A stretch of 64,000 nt of DNA from CADEED01 sp035761265 (GCA_035761265.1 DASTRL010000250.1:12538-76537), one strand, 5' to 3'. Numbered from the stretch's first letter, positions 48,439 through 57,170 are shown. Notes: generated by a model not told the origin, from the letters alone. Program-made: numbers and translations.

Positions 48439-49371
48439 TCAACCGCGTCGTGGCGGTTCGTCCGCCCGGTTGAACCAGCCCTCGATCAGGCGGGCGGAAA
48501 TGGCGCCGGCCGGTGGCAGCGCCGGGCGCCCGGCCTCGATGTCGGCGCGCGTGAACCAACGGGCATCCTCCAGCTCCCCGTCGCGCAACGTGATGCCCTC
48601 GGTGCGTGCCACCGCGCGGAAGCCCAGCATCAGCGAGGAGGGGAATGGCCAGGGCTGCGAGGACTGGTATTGCACGTCGCCCACCTGCACGCCGGTTTCC
48701 TCGGCCACCTCGCGCACCACCGCATCCTCGAGGCTCTCGCCCGGCTCGACGAAACCCGCGATGGTCGAGTATCGCCCCTGTGGCCACGCCGCCTGCCGGC
48801 CTAACAAGGCCCGCTCGCCGCTGGCGTCGGTCACGAGCACGATGATGGCGGGGTCGAGCCGCGGGAATGTCTCGGCATTGCAGCCCGGGCGCGTGCAACG
48901 CATGACATGCCCGGCGCGCTGGCTGGCGTTGGGGGCGCCGCAAGCGCCGCAGAACCGATGGCGCGCGCGCCACAGAACCAGCGCGCGCGCATAGGCCAGC
49001 AGCGATGCGGAATCCGCCGGCAGCATCGGCGCGAGCGGCCGCAGCTCGCGCAGCTCCGTGGACTCGGGCAGCGCGAAATCCCCGCGCGACACGACTTCGG
49101 GAGACGCTTCGATCAGCACGGTGCGCTCGCCGCGGAACCATCCCAACAGGGTGAAGGACGCGTCGTCGGCGCCGGCAACCAGCGGGTCGCTGTTGCGCAG
49201 CAGCGCGATCTCGACCTCGGCGCCCACGCACACCAGTTGTCGTGCGCCCTCGGCGAACACGTAGCGCGTGGCCGGATCGGCACGCGCCGCGGCGATCCAG
49301 CCCGGGTCGTCGCGCAGCTCCGCGCGCCGGTCGAGGAACGGGCTGGAGAAAAGCGTCGGGCGGATGTTCAC
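48439..49371 (-). CDS. nudC: NAD+ diphosphatase / RNA decapping Nudix hydrolase NudC
   Basis: The 310-residue protein has the zinc ribbon FCGACGAPNAS and MRCTRPGCNAETFPRLDP (four Cys). The Nudix box is GFVEPGESLEDAVVREVAEE (the ending Thr-Gly follows). The NudC-specific SQPWPFPSSLMLGF selects NAD(H). NudC cleaves NADH and removes NAD caps from RNA. The start at MNIRPTLFSSPFLDR is the family position. It shares a strand with the NRDE gene (6-base gap) and lies 27 bases after the FlhC-like gene. Confidence 0.95.
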   Translation of the reverse strand: MNIRPTLFSSPFLDRRAELRDDPGWIAAARADPATRYVFAEGARQLVCVGAEVEIALLRNSDPLVAGADDASFTLLGWFRGERTVLIEASPEVVSRGDFALPESTELRELRPLAPMLPADSASLLAYARALVLWRARHRFCGACGAPNASQRAGHVMRCTRPGCNAETFPRLDPAIIVLVTDASGERALLGRQAAWPQGRYSTIAGFVEPGESLEDAVVREVAEETGVQVGDVQYQSSQPWPFPSSLMLGFRAVARTEGITLRDGELEDARWFTRADIEAGRPALPPAGAISARLIEGWFNRADEPPRRG

Positions 49372-49398
49372 CCGCCCGAATTTACCATCCGGGCAAAG

Positions 49399-49977
49399 CT
49401 AAGCGGGCGTCTCCCCGCCGGCGGATCTGCGCGAACCCGAGCATTCGTTGCAGACCGGCGTGCGCAGCGCGAGCCGGTCCGTGACCAGCACGCCCGCGCA
49501 ATCGCGGCAGTGCGCGACCCGCAGCTCGTCACCCGCATGCAGGGCGGCCAGCAGGAACACGGCATGCTCGAAGGAGATCTGCGGCTCGCCGACCAGCGCG
49601 CGGTAGGTCTCGAATGCCTCGCACAGCAGGGTGCCCCGCGCCACGGTGGGCGCAGGCTGTGAACCGCGTTCGACGGTGATGGATTCACGCGTGATCAGGC
49701 CGAACAGGCTGCTGATGCTGGCGAACACCGCCGCCTCGCGCCGCATGCGCAGGCTGCGCGTGAAGAAGGCCGCCTGGCGCGGCGACTTGCCGCGGTGGCG
49801 TGCGACGCCGGTGCCGCCGGCCTCGTAGAGATAGGTGCGATACAGCTTGCGTATGCGGTCGTCGGTGAGCCCGGTCCAGGCGCGGATGGTGTGCGTGCGC
49901 GCCTCGTGCTGGATGAATCTCAACGCGAGGTCGAGGCGCAGCCTGTCGCGGCTGTAGCGGTCGTCTGAAATGCGCAT
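49399..49977 (-). CDS. FlhC-like transcriptional regulator (orphan)
   Basis: The 192-residue protein resembles FlhC, the DNA-binding partner in the FlhD4C2 flagellar master regulator. The helical N-terminus contains ALRFIQHEARTHTI and LTDDRIRKLYRTYLYE. The C-terminus has a four-Cys zinc site: CRDCAGVLV and PVCNECSG. The central region is longer and more diverged than in FlhC. No flhD and no flagellar gene is present in the window, so it may regulate something else. Start: ATG with AGGACG upstream. A near-perfect palindrome lies 38-61 bases upstream and could be its operator. Confidence 0.65.
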   Translation of the reverse strand: MRISDDRYSRDRLRLDLALRFIQHEARTHTIRAWTGLTDDRIRKLYRTYLYEAGGTGVARHRGKSPRQAAFFTRSLRMRREAAVFASISSLFGLITRESITVERGSQPAPTVARGTLLCEAFETYRALVGEPQISFEHAVFLLAALHAGDELRVAHCRDCAGVLVTDRLALRTPVCNECSGSRRSAGGETPA

Positions 49978-50014
49978 GTTCGTCCTGCCCTGGAGTGGAT
50001 TTCTGCGATCCTTC

Positions 50015-50038
50015 AATTTGGGAAAAATTTCCCAAATT
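50015..50038. promoter_or_regulatory. Near-perfect palindrome between divergent genes
   Basis: AATTTGGGAAA (50015-50025) is exactly reverse-complemented by TTTCCCAAATT (50028-50038) with only AA between. It lies in the 121-base divergent region between the FlhC-like gene and the gene at 50099, and it is strikingly AT-rich for this genome. It is too symmetrical and too short-looped to be a terminator. A dimeric regulator is the likely reader; which one is unknown. Confidence 0.55.
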
Positions 50039-50098
50039 TGCGTATGACTTTCAAGGGGACGCGGCGCAAGATATCTCGCGGGAAATGGGAGGAATGGC

Positions 50099-50758
50099 AT
50101 GGCGATCCGTGTGGCGTCCCCGGCGCGTGAAGAAGGGCGGCATTGGCTGCCGTCCCAGGGCGTGGATCCGGCACCCCTGACCGAACTCAATGCCGAGTGC
50201 CTCGGGTTGCTGTCCGAGCGGGCCGCCGCGGCCGGAGGCGCCGCGCTGCCGCCGCTGCTGGCCGCCCTGCGCACGGAGTGGATCCAACTACCTGTGCAGG
50301 CCGCGCGGCGCCTGGCGGCCGCGCCGTTCAGCCTGTTCGACGCCGGCTTCGGATTCGCACCACGCTGGCTCGGGCTGCGCGGCGGCGGCGTGCACGATGC
50401 CTCGCACCGCGCCGGTACGCCTTACTTCGATTCCAGCGACGCGCGTTCGCTCTCGCGTCGCATGCTGGTGTACGGCTGGCACCTGGCGCGCAGCCGACCA
50501 CGCGCCGCTTGCCTGGTGTTCGGTGCCACGATTTCCGCGGTGGAGTCGCTGGCCGCCTGCTCGCTTGCCGCGCTCGAGGCGGCCGCCGAGCGCAACGCGG
50601 AGACGTTGCGGCCGCGCTGGTCGAATCAGATCGGCTTCTGGCGCGAGCTCCTGTCGACGGCGTCAGCCGCCGCCGACAACCGCTTGCACGAGCTGATGCT
50701 CGGGGGAATCCAGCGTCTTGCCGCCGACACGCTGGCGGCGCATGCTCCTTCGCCTTAG
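50099..50758 (+). CDS. Conserved protein of unknown function, divergent from the FlhC-like gene
   Basis: The 219-residue protein is Ala-rich and mostly helical, without signal peptide or membrane span. Noticeable segments are FSLFDAGFGFAPRWLGL, LSRRMLVYGWHLARSRP, LVFGATISAVESLAAC and RPRWSNQIGFWRELL. I recognise no family. The ribosome-binding site GGGAGG lies 6 bases before the ATG, so it is a real gene. It shares the palindrome-containing control region with the FlhC-like regulator and may be its target. Confidence 0.7.
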   Translation: MAIRVASPAREEGRHWLPSQGVDPAPLTELNAECLGLLSERAAAAGGAALPPLLAALRTEWIQLPVQAARRLAAAPFSLFDAGFGFAPRWLGLRGGGVHDASHRAGTPYFDSSDARSLSRRMLVYGWHLARSRPRAACLVFGATISAVESLAACSLAALEAAAERNAETLRPRWSNQIGFWRELLSTASAAADNRLHELMLGGIQRLAADTLAAHAPSP

Positions 50759-50848
50759 CGCGGGTGGCTTCTCAGGGATGAAGGGCGCGCGCGAGAAAAA
50801 AGCGGTGCGGGCAGGAGCCCGCCAACTCAACATAACTCGGGGAGCATC

Positions 50849-52834
50849 ATGATCAGCCGAAAAACAGCCATCGCGGCGCTGGCCGCCGTGGGCACACTCC
50901 TTTCTTTGACTGCCGCGGGCGCCACGCGGCAGGACGTCGTCGCCCTCAAGGAGGCGGCGCGTACCGGCGAGGCGGCGCGCCTCGCGCCGCTCCTGTCGGT
51001 GATGCAGCGCGCCGCGGCCAAGCGCAACCTGCAGACCGAAACCGCGCGCGGCACGCGCAAGATTCCGGGACTGCGCACGCGTGAGGGCTACGTCTCCGTC
51101 AGTGCATACGGCGATGACCTCGCCGGACTGCGCGCGCAGCTCGTGGCCAAGGGCATGAAGGAGGCGAAACTGCACGCCACGGCGGTCTCGGGCCGCGTGC
51201 CGGTGAGCGCGCTCGCGGACATGGCGCGCACCAGCGGTCTCAAGTTCATGCGTCCGGCGCTGGCGATCACGCGCGCCGGCTCGGTGACCTCGCAGGGCGA
51301 TCGCTCGCTGCGCGCCGATCTGGCCCGCGCGGAGAGCGGCGTCAACGGACGCGGCATCCGCGTCGGCGTGCTGTCCGACAGCTACGACTGCGCGACCGGA
51401 CCGTTCGAGCCGGGTGCGCCATTCACGCGTGCCGCGCAGGACATTGCCCGCAACGATCTGCCGCGCGACGTGCTGGTACTCAAGGACATGTCCGAGACGC
51501 CTTCGCCGGACTGCACGGACGAGGGTCGCGCGATGATGCAGATCATCCACGACGTCGCTCCGGGAGCCTCGCAGGCGTTCTATACCGCGTTCGAGAGTGA
51601 CGCGGATTTCGCCGACGGCATCCGCGCGCTCGCCGCGGCGGGCGCCAAGGTCATCGTCGACGACGTCATCTATTTCGAAGAGCCCATGTTCGAGGACGGC
51701 ATCATCGCGCAGGCCGTGGACGACGTTTACAAGGATGGCGTGGCGTACTTCTCGTCGGCCGGCAACGATGCGCGTGCCTCATATGAATCCGCCTTCCGGC
51801 TTTCCAACCAGGTCGGCTGGAGCGGCAGGCGCCACGACTTCGACGGTGGCCGGCGCGTGGATGGCCTGCAGGGCGCCACGCTCGGTGCGGGCAGCATCAC
51901 CTGGCTGACGCTGCAGTGGGACCAGCCGTCGCTCTCGGCCAACGGCAAGCGCGGCGCGCTGAGCGACGTCGACGTGTTGCTCTACGATGCCAACGGCGAA
52001 CTCGTCGACTTCTGCCCCGACTCGCCCACGCTGCCGGCGAACACCGTTTGCCAGTTCCCGGGCGCCTTCCCCAACGTCGGGCTCGACGCGATCGAGTCCG
52101 CCATTTTGGTGAACACCACGGGTCAGGACGTCGAAGTGCAGATCGGCATCGAGCTGTTCGAGGGCCCGACGCCTAACTACCTGAAATACGTCTGGTTCGA
52201 TCTCGACGCCGGACTGTTCTCGGTCAACGAGTACGACACCGCCAGCGGCACGGTGTATGGCCACGCCAACGCGGCCGGCGCCGAGGCGGTTGGTGCCGCG
52301 GCCTGGTACCAGACCGAGGAGTGGGGCAGCCCGCTGCGCCCGCAGTGCGTGCCCGCCTGCCTGAACAACTTCTCCTCGGCGGGCGGCGTGCCGATCCTGT
52401 TCGGCAAGAATGGCCGCCGACTGCCATTCCCCGAGATCCGCCTGAAGCCCGGCGTCACCGGCCCGGACGGCGGCAACACCTCGTTCGCCTTCTTCGACTT
52501 GAGCTTCGAGATCCCGGGCACCACCGAACCCGATGGATTCCCGAACTTCTTCGGCACCTCGGCGTCGGCGCCGCACGTGGCCGCCGTGGCGGCGTTGATG
52601 CTCGATCAGAGGCAGCGGGACGTGGCGGCACGTAAGCGCTTCATCGGACCCCGGAATCTGTCACCTGATGTCATCTACTGGACTCTGCGGCTGACCGCCA
52701 ATGACATGAAACTGCGTAATTTCGGGGGCGACATCGGCCCGCAACGGGTCGATAATGCCAACGGGTTCGATTTCGACACCGGATTCGGATTCGTGGACGC
52801 GCAGCGGGCGCTGCGCGCGACCCGGGGCTTCTAA
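50849..52834 (+). CDS. Secreted S8-like serine peptidase lacking the canonical His motif
   Basis: The 661-residue protein has a signal peptide (IAALAAVGTLLSLTAAGA). A propeptide-like region runs to about residue 145, followed by a subtilase-like domain. The Asp region is RVGVLSDSYD and the Ser motif is GTSASAPHVAAVAAL near residue 570. Where subtilisins have HGTHVAG, this protein has TDEGRAMMQIIHDVAPGA, so Glu or Asp replaces His. This matches a known divergent S8 subgroup, but its activity is unclear. A large insert (residues about 330-520) with TLQWDQPSL resembles a jelly-roll domain. The ribosome-binding site is GGGGAG. Confidence 0.82.
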   Translation: MISRKTAIAALAAVGTLLSLTAAGATRQDVVALKEAARTGEAARLAPLLSVMQRAAAKRNLQTETARGTRKIPGLRTREGYVSVSAYGDDLAGLRAQLVAKGMKEAKLHATAVSGRVPVSALADMARTSGLKFMRPALAITRAGSVTSQGDRSLRADLARAESGVNGRGIRVGVLSDSYDCATGPFEPGAPFTRAAQDIARNDLPRDVLVLKDMSETPSPDCTDEGRAMMQIIHDVAPGASQAFYTAFESDADFADGIRALAAAGAKVIVDDVIYFEEPMFEDGIIAQAVDDVYKDGVAYFSSAGNDARASYESAFRLSNQVGWSGRRHDFDGGRRVDGLQGATLGAGSITWLTLQWDQPSLSANGKRGALSDVDVLLYDANGELVDFCPDSPTLPANTVCQFPGAFPNVGLDAIESAILVNTTGQDVEVQIGIELFEGPTPNYLKYVWFDLDAGLFSVNEYDTASGTVYGHANAAGAEAVGAAAWYQTEEWGSPLRPQCVPACLNNFSSAGGVPILFGKNGRRLPFPEIRLKPGVTGPDGGNTSFAFFDLSFEIPGTTEPDGFPNFFGTSASAPHVAAVAALMLDQRQRDVAARKRFIGPRNLSPDVIYWTLRLTANDMKLRNFGGDIGPQRVDNANGFDFDTGFGFVDAQRALRATRGF

Positions 52835-52847
52835 CCAGTCAGGTTGC

Positions 52848-52875
52848 ACCGGCACCCGTTGCGGCGGGTGCCGGT
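52848..52875 (+). terminator. Strong hairpin after the S8 peptidase gene
   Basis: ACCGGCACCCG (52848-52858) and CGGGTGCCGGT (52865-52875) form a perfect 11-bp stem with a 6-base loop, 13 bases after the stop. No T-tract follows, so it may be an RNA-stabilising or Rho-assisted end and not a classical terminator. Confidence 0.6.
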
Positions 52876-52930
52876 CACTGCCTGGCCGGGGCGCCCGGGC
52901 AGTTAGACCAAGCTAAGGAGCCAGCCGATC

Positions 52931-53614
52931 ATGTGCCTGCCTGCACGTGCAGTTGCCACGATTCTCGCGTCCACCGTGCTTTGCGCCGTGGCCCAGGCCC
53001 AGACGGGTCCCACCGATCCGGAAATCATCGCGGGTGCCCGCACTGCCAGGATCAGCCTCGGCGGCAAGAAACCCGAAGGCTTCCTGACGGGAACGGTGCG
53101 GGTCACCGAAGACGGTCGCGTGCGCGACGTGCTGGTGACCGAGAACACCTCCGACGGCTTGGAGCAGGAACTGGTCAAGGTGCTGGAGAGTGCGCGTTTT
53201 CGTCCCGCGATCGACGCTTCCGGCCGCCCGGTGGAAGGCAGCATCGAAATGAAGGTGGAACTGCGCGAGTCCACCGGCTCCGAGCCCAAGCCGGCGCGCG
53301 CCAAGCCGGATGCGCAGCTCGCCGACAAGGAAAAGGCGCGCATCAAGCGGATGCGCTGCTCGGACTTCCTCTGGGAGTGGAACCTGCTGCGCGAGCAATC
53401 GAACGACCCGGCGGCGATCGAATTCATGCCGCGCATGGCCACCGCCATGTACGCTTCCTTGCGATCCGAGGCCGGCGACTACGTCGACGCGAAGGTGTGG
53501 AAGGCCTCGCCGAAGGCCTTGCGGGAAGCCGCCGACCAGTGCAAGGACAATCCCGGCGCGCCCTTCTGGGACGGGATCTTCAAGAGCGTGATGGACGAAG
53601 CCGTTCCCAAGTAG
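52931..53614 (+). CDS. Exported protein with TonB C-terminal-like domain
   Basis: The 227-residue protein has a signal peptide (VATILASTVLCAVAQA). A TonB-like beta-alpha-beta unit (residues about 35-115) follows, with GFLTGTVRVTEDGRVRDVLV and LESARFRPAIDASGRPVEGS. Such units occur in energy transducers but also in periplasmic proteins without a membrane anchor, as here. Residues about 130-227 are helical with two Cys (MRCSDFLWEW and DQCKDNPGAPFWD), probably a disulfide-linked domain. Function is unknown. AAGGAG precedes the ATG by 11 bases. Confidence 0.8.
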   Translation: MCLPARAVATILASTVLCAVAQAQTGPTDPEIIAGARTARISLGGKKPEGFLTGTVRVTEDGRVRDVLVTENTSDGLEQELVKVLESARFRPAIDASGRPVEGSIEMKVELRESTGSEPKPARAKPDAQLADKEKARIKRMRCSDFLWEWNLLREQSNDPAAIEFMPRMATAMYASLRSEAGDYVDAKVWKASPKALREAADQCKDNPGAPFWDGIFKSVMDEAVPK

Positions 53615-53674
53615 GATTTCCCTCCCTTTTGGCTGATTGAATTCCCGGCGGGATGCTCCAAGCTCGCAGGTAAC

Positions 53675-54604
53675 ATGCACGCACTTTCGATCCGCGGACT
53701 GACGAAAACCTACAAGAACGGCGTCCAGGCACTCAAAGGCGTGGATCTCGACGTGGAGCGCGGCGACTTCTTCGCGCTGCTCGGGCCGAACGGCGCGGGC
53801 AAGACCACGCTGATCGGCATCCTGACGTCATTGGTCAACAAGACCGCCGGGACCGTGAAGGTGTTCGGCCACGACATCGATCGCGAACTCGAGGCGGCGA
53901 AGGCCTGCATCGGCATCGTGCCGCAGGAAATCAACTTCAACCAGTTCGAGACGCCGCAGACCATCCTGGTGAACCAGGCGGGGTTCTATGGCATCGAGCG
54001 CGGCCTGGCGCGCGAACGCACCGACAAGTACCTGTCGCTGCTGCAGCTGGATGACAAGCGCAACAAGATGGCGCGCGGCCTCTCCGGCGGCATGAAGCGC
54101 CGGCTCATGATCGCGCGCGCGCTGGTGCACGAGCCGCGGCTGCTGATCCTCGACGAACCCACCGCGGGGGTGGACATCGAGATCCGCCGCTCGATGTGGG
54201 ACTTCCTGCGCGAGATCAATGCCCGCGGCACCACGATCATCCTGACCACTCACTACCTCGAGGAAGCCGAAACGCTCTGCCGCAACATCGCCATCATCAA
54301 CGGCGGGTTGATCGCCGAGCGCGACCGCATGTCGAGCCTGTTGCGCAAGCTGCAGGCGGAGACCTTCGTGCTGAACCTGCGCGAAGCGGTGTCCAGCGTG
54401 CCGCAGGTGCCCGGCTACGAGTTCGACCTCATCGACGAGCACACGCTCGAAGTGGAAGTGTCCAAGGAGCAGAGCCTCAACGAAGTGTTCGCCAAGCTGT
54501 CCGAGCAGGGCATCGGTGTGCTCTCCATGCGCAACAAGGTGAACCGCCTGGAGGAGCTGTTCATGAAGCTGGTGGAGCGCAAGGGCGGCGAGGCGCGCGC
54601 ATGA
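53675..54604 (+). CDS. ABC-2 type exporter ATP-binding protein (YadG-like)
   Basis: The 309-residue ATPase has Walker A GPNGAGKTTLIGIL, a Q-loop in IVPQEINFNQFETP, signature LSGGMKRRLMIARAL, Walker B LLILDEPTAGVD and the switch His in TTHYLEEAE. The C-terminal about 80 residues form the accessory domain seen in YadG-type ATPases. It pairs with the permease that overlaps it by 4 bases. Substrate is unknown for this family. Confidence 0.95.
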   Translation: MHALSIRGLTKTYKNGVQALKGVDLDVERGDFFALLGPNGAGKTTLIGILTSLVNKTAGTVKVFGHDIDRELEAAKACIGIVPQEINFNQFETPQTILVNQAGFYGIERGLARERTDKYLSLLQLDDKRNKMARGLSGGMKRRLMIARALVHEPRLLILDEPTAGVDIEIRRSMWDFLREINARGTTIILTTHYLEEAETLCRNIAIINGGLIAERDRMSSLLRKLQAETFVLNLREAVSSVPQVPGYEFDLIDEHTLEVEVSKEQSLNEVFAKLSEQGIGVLSMRNKVNRLEELFMKLVERKGGEARA

Positions 54605-55422
54605 GCACCGGCGCCACCGAAGTGTCGCGCGCGGCCGATTCGCCCAAGGGCCTGGAGCGTGCGCGCTGGACCGGCCTCAAGACCATCATCATCCGCGAGT
54701 ACGGGCGCATCATCCGCATCTGGGCGCAGACCATCGTGCCCTCGGCGGTCACCTCGGCGCTGTACTTCGTGATCTTCGGCAGCTTGATCGGGCGCCGGGT
54801 CGGACTCATGGATGGCGTGCCCTACATGCAGTACATCGCGCCCGGCCTCATCATGATGGCCGTGATCACCAATTCCTACGGCAACGTGGTGTCCTCGTTC
54901 TTCGGCGCGAAGTTCGGCAAGCACGTCGAGGAGATGCTGGTGGCGCCGCTGCCGAACTGGATCATCGTGCTCGGCTACGTCGGCGGCGGCCTGGTGCGCG
55001 GGCTGCTGGTGGGCGGCGCCGTGACCATCGTGTCGCTGACCTTCACGAAGCTGCACGTGCACCACGCGCTGGTCATCGTGGCGGCGGTGGTGCTGACCTC
55101 GGTGATATTCGCGCTCGGCGGCTTCATCAACGCGCTGTTCGCCAAGAATTTCGACCAGGTGAACTGGATCCCGACCTTCGTGCTCACGCCGCTCACGTAT
55201 TTCGGCGGCGTGTTCTATTCGATCACGCTGCTGCCGGAATGGGCGCGCCACGTGTCGTACGCCAATCCCATCCTGCACATGGTCAACGCCTTCCGCTTCG
55301 GATTCCTCGGCACGAGCGACGTGAACGTCTACGTGGCGTTCACCATCATGCTGGCGTCCGCCATCTTGATGTTCGCCATCGCCGTGTTCTTCATGAACCG
55401 CGGCACCGGCATGCGCGAATAA
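54601..55422 (+). CDS. ABC-2 type exporter permease (YadH-like)
   Basis: The 273-residue membrane protein has six predicted spans, an N-terminal coupling helix (GLKTIIIREYGRIIRIWAQT), and the ABC-2 motif FFGAKFGKHVEEMLVAPLPN, then YFGGVFYSITLLPEWAR. It forms the channel for the upstream ATPase. ATG overlaps the ATPase stop (ATGA). The two genes together make a complete half-transporter pair. Confidence 0.95.
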   Translation: MSTGATEVSRAADSPKGLERARWTGLKTIIIREYGRIIRIWAQTIVPSAVTSALYFVIFGSLIGRRVGLMDGVPYMQYIAPGLIMMAVITNSYGNVVSSFFGAKFGKHVEEMLVAPLPNWIIVLGYVGGGLVRGLLVGGAVTIVSLTFTKLHVHHALVIVAAVVLTSVIFALGGFINALFAKNFDQVNWIPTFVLTPLTYFGGVFYSITLLPEWARHVSYANPILHMVNAFRFGFLGTSDVNVYVAFTIMLASAILMFAIAVFFMNRGTGMRE

Positions 55423-55429
55423 CCTCAGG

Positions 55430-55651
55430 CTACTGCGAGGCTTCCTCGGCCGCGGCGCGCGCCTCGGCGGCGCTCTTCTGCGCGTCCTCGATCTGCTTGC
55501 GGACCTTCTCTTCGGTTTCTTTCGCCTGCTTGGCCTGCTCGGCGGCGGACGCACCTTCGCTGGCGGCAGTGGCGCCGACTTCCGCCAGACCGCACCCGGC
55601 CAACAGCGTGGCGCAAATCGCGGCGAGTCCCGCGCTAGCAAATGTCTTCAT
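55430..55651 (-). CDS. Small coiled-coil lipoprotein
   Basis: The 73-residue precursor has a lipoprotein signal (MKTFASAGLAAICATLLAGC) with the lipobox LAGC. The mature part is an Ala/Glu/Lys-rich helix (EQAKQAKETEEKVRKQIED) resembling small Lpp-like or entericidin-like helical lipoproteins. AGGAGG precedes the ATG at good spacing. Its start lies inside the 3' end of the upstream hydrolase gene (17-base overlap), so the two are probably co-transcribed. Confidence 0.78.
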   Translation of the reverse strand: MKTFASAGLAAICATLLAGCGLAEVGATAASEGASAAEQAKQAKETEEKVRKQIEDAQKSAAEARAAAEEASQ

Positions 55652-56465
55652 GCCTTGCCTCCTCATTGGCCCTACATACGCCGTTCGCGGCGAGGAAACC
55701 GAGCACCAGTTCCCAGTGCTGCGGGCAATCGTTGTGCCCGCACCGGAACTCGTGCAACTCGGCGCCGGGCTGCGCAGCTTTCAATGCCCGTGCATGCGCC
55801 ACGCCAATGACCTCGTCGAATTCGCCGTGCAGCAGCATTATCGGACCGGAGAACTTCGCGAGCACTCTGCGCGTATCGAAGCGGTTGCGGACCAGCATGT
55901 CGGGAACGTAGTAACGCCGCAGCAAGTCGGCCATGCTCGTGAACGTGGATTCGAGCACCAGGGCGGCCAGGGGTCGCCGGGCGGCAAGCTGCGCGATGGC
56001 GGCGCCGCCGAGCGACCGGCCATAACCGACCACGCGCCGCGCATCCACTCGAGGATCGGCCACCACCCGATCGTAGGCGGCGAGCAGCGCCGCCGTGACG
56101 CTCGCCTCCGACGGCACGCCTGACGAGCGTCCGTAGCCGGGATATTCCACCAGCAGGACGTGGATCCCCGCCGCGCGCACTGGCGCGAATTCCTCCGCCC
56201 ATTGATCGATCAACTCGCCATTGCCATGCATGTAGATGAGGAGTGGCTCCGGGATCGTGCCGGCGCCCGCGACTGGCAGCAGCCAGGCCTCGACGCGCTG
56301 GCCATCGACTTCGGACCACAAGTCTTCACCGCGGGCATCCACCAGTGTCTGTGGCCGCGCCGCCGTGGCAGGCGGCCTGGGGAACGTGAAGGTCGGTTGC
56401 AGGAAGTACATCGCGACGAAATTGAGCAGCAGCAATCCCGCGATGACCAGCAAGAAAATGAGCAT
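55635..56465 (-). CDS. Membrane-anchored alpha/beta hydrolase
   Basis: The 276-residue protein starts with one membrane helix (LIFLLVIAGLLLLNFVAMYF) followed by an alpha/beta-hydrolase domain. The oxyanion segment is YMHGNGELIDQW, the nucleophile elbow GYGRSLGGA, the acid is Asp in HGEFDEVIG, and the base is His in CGHNDCPQHW. This matches the DUF/BEM46-like group of periplasm-facing hydrolases, with unknown substrate. Start: the ATG after the preceding terminator; the longer upstream ORF would read through that terminator. Confidence 0.85.
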   Translation of the reverse strand: MLIFLLVIAGLLLLNFVAMYFLQPTFTFPRPPATAARPQTLVDARGEDLWSEVDGQRVEAWLLPVAGAGTIPEPLLIYMHGNGELIDQWAEEFAPVRAAGIHVLLVEYPGYGRSSGVPSEASVTAALLAAYDRVVADPRVDARRVVGYGRSLGGAAIAQLAARRPLAALVLESTFTSMADLLRRYYVPDMLVRNRFDTRRVLAKFSGPIMLLHGEFDEVIGVAHARALKAAQPGAELHEFRCGHNDCPQHWELVLGFLAANGVCRANEEARHEDIC

Positions 56466-56482
56466 GCGCTGGCAGACCAACG

Positions 56483-56516
56483 AAAAAGGGCCCGGTCCGG
56501 GTGGCGGAACGGGCCC
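56483..56516 (-). terminator. Rho-independent terminator after the DUF1318 gene
   Basis: On the minus strand GGGCCCG pairs with CGGGCCC (plus-strand 56510-56516 and 56488-56494) and is followed by TTTTTCG (56483-56487). It lies 21 bases after the DUF1318 stop and separates that gene from the hydrolase. Confidence 0.82.
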
Positions 56517-56537
56517 CGTCCTCGTCATCCGGTCGAG

Positions 56538-57170
56538 TTACTTCTGCTTCCAGGCGCCGCTGTCGTCCTGGTAGTACCAGCCCGGCTTCATGACGTTGCG
56601 CACGAAGGATGCGGTCCACGCGCCGCGGATCTTGTCTTCCCATTCGGGATGACCGTTGGCCTTGGCAATCTCCGCGTAGAGCTGCGCTCGATCAGCATTG
56701 TCTTCTGCGACCAGGCGTTTCAACGTGGCGCGATCCGGCAAGGCGACCGAGTTCAGGTCGCGCACGTCCAGCATGCCGTCCTTGGTCAGGCCGATGGATC
56801 CACTGGCGAAAAATTTCTCGAGGCCGCCAAGGCGCGAAGCCATCGAAGTCTTGATGCGGCTGACCGCCGGAGAATTGGTGTTGATCGCGGCGTCCGCGTC
56901 CTGCGCATGCGCGGCAGGTACGAGCGCGTACAAAGCACCGCCGATCGCGGCGACGAGCAGACCGGGCTGATCATTCGCCGGCACCAGATGCGACTGCGGC
57001 GGCGCCTGCGTCGGCGCGACATCGCCCTTGGTGGCGCCGCGTGTGACGTCGTTCCAATACTGATCTGCGGCCTTCTCGGCGGCCGCCGCCGGGAAGTACA
57101 CGTTGATCGTGACGCACGCGCCGATCACGAGACTCATCAGCGCGACTTTCAGTGGCAATACGCGACGCAT
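56538..57170 (-). CDS. YdbL-like DUF1318 lipoprotein
   Basis: The 210-residue protein has a lipoprotein-like signal (LKVALMSLVIGAC) followed by VTINVYFPAAAAEKAADQ, a hallmark of this family. The C-terminal DUF1318 domain contains SRLGGLEKFFASGSIGLTKDGMLDVRD and the terminal PGWYYQDDSGAWKQK. In E. coli ydbH-ynbE-ydbL form an operon for outer-membrane phospholipid transport. Here a YdbH-like gene lies 137 bases upstream. No separate ynbE is found, so this lipoprotein may combine both roles. A perfect terminator follows. Confidence 0.85.
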   Translation of the reverse strand: MRRVLPLKVALMSLVIGACVTINVYFPAAAAEKAADQYWNDVTRGATKGDVAPTQAPPQSHLVPANDQPGLLVAAIGGALYALVPAAHAQDADAAINTNSPAVSRIKTSMASRLGGLEKFFASGSIGLTKDGMLDVRDLNSVALPDRATLKRLVAEDNADRAQLYAEIAKANGHPEWEDKIRGAWTASFVRNVMKPGWYYQDDSGAWKQK

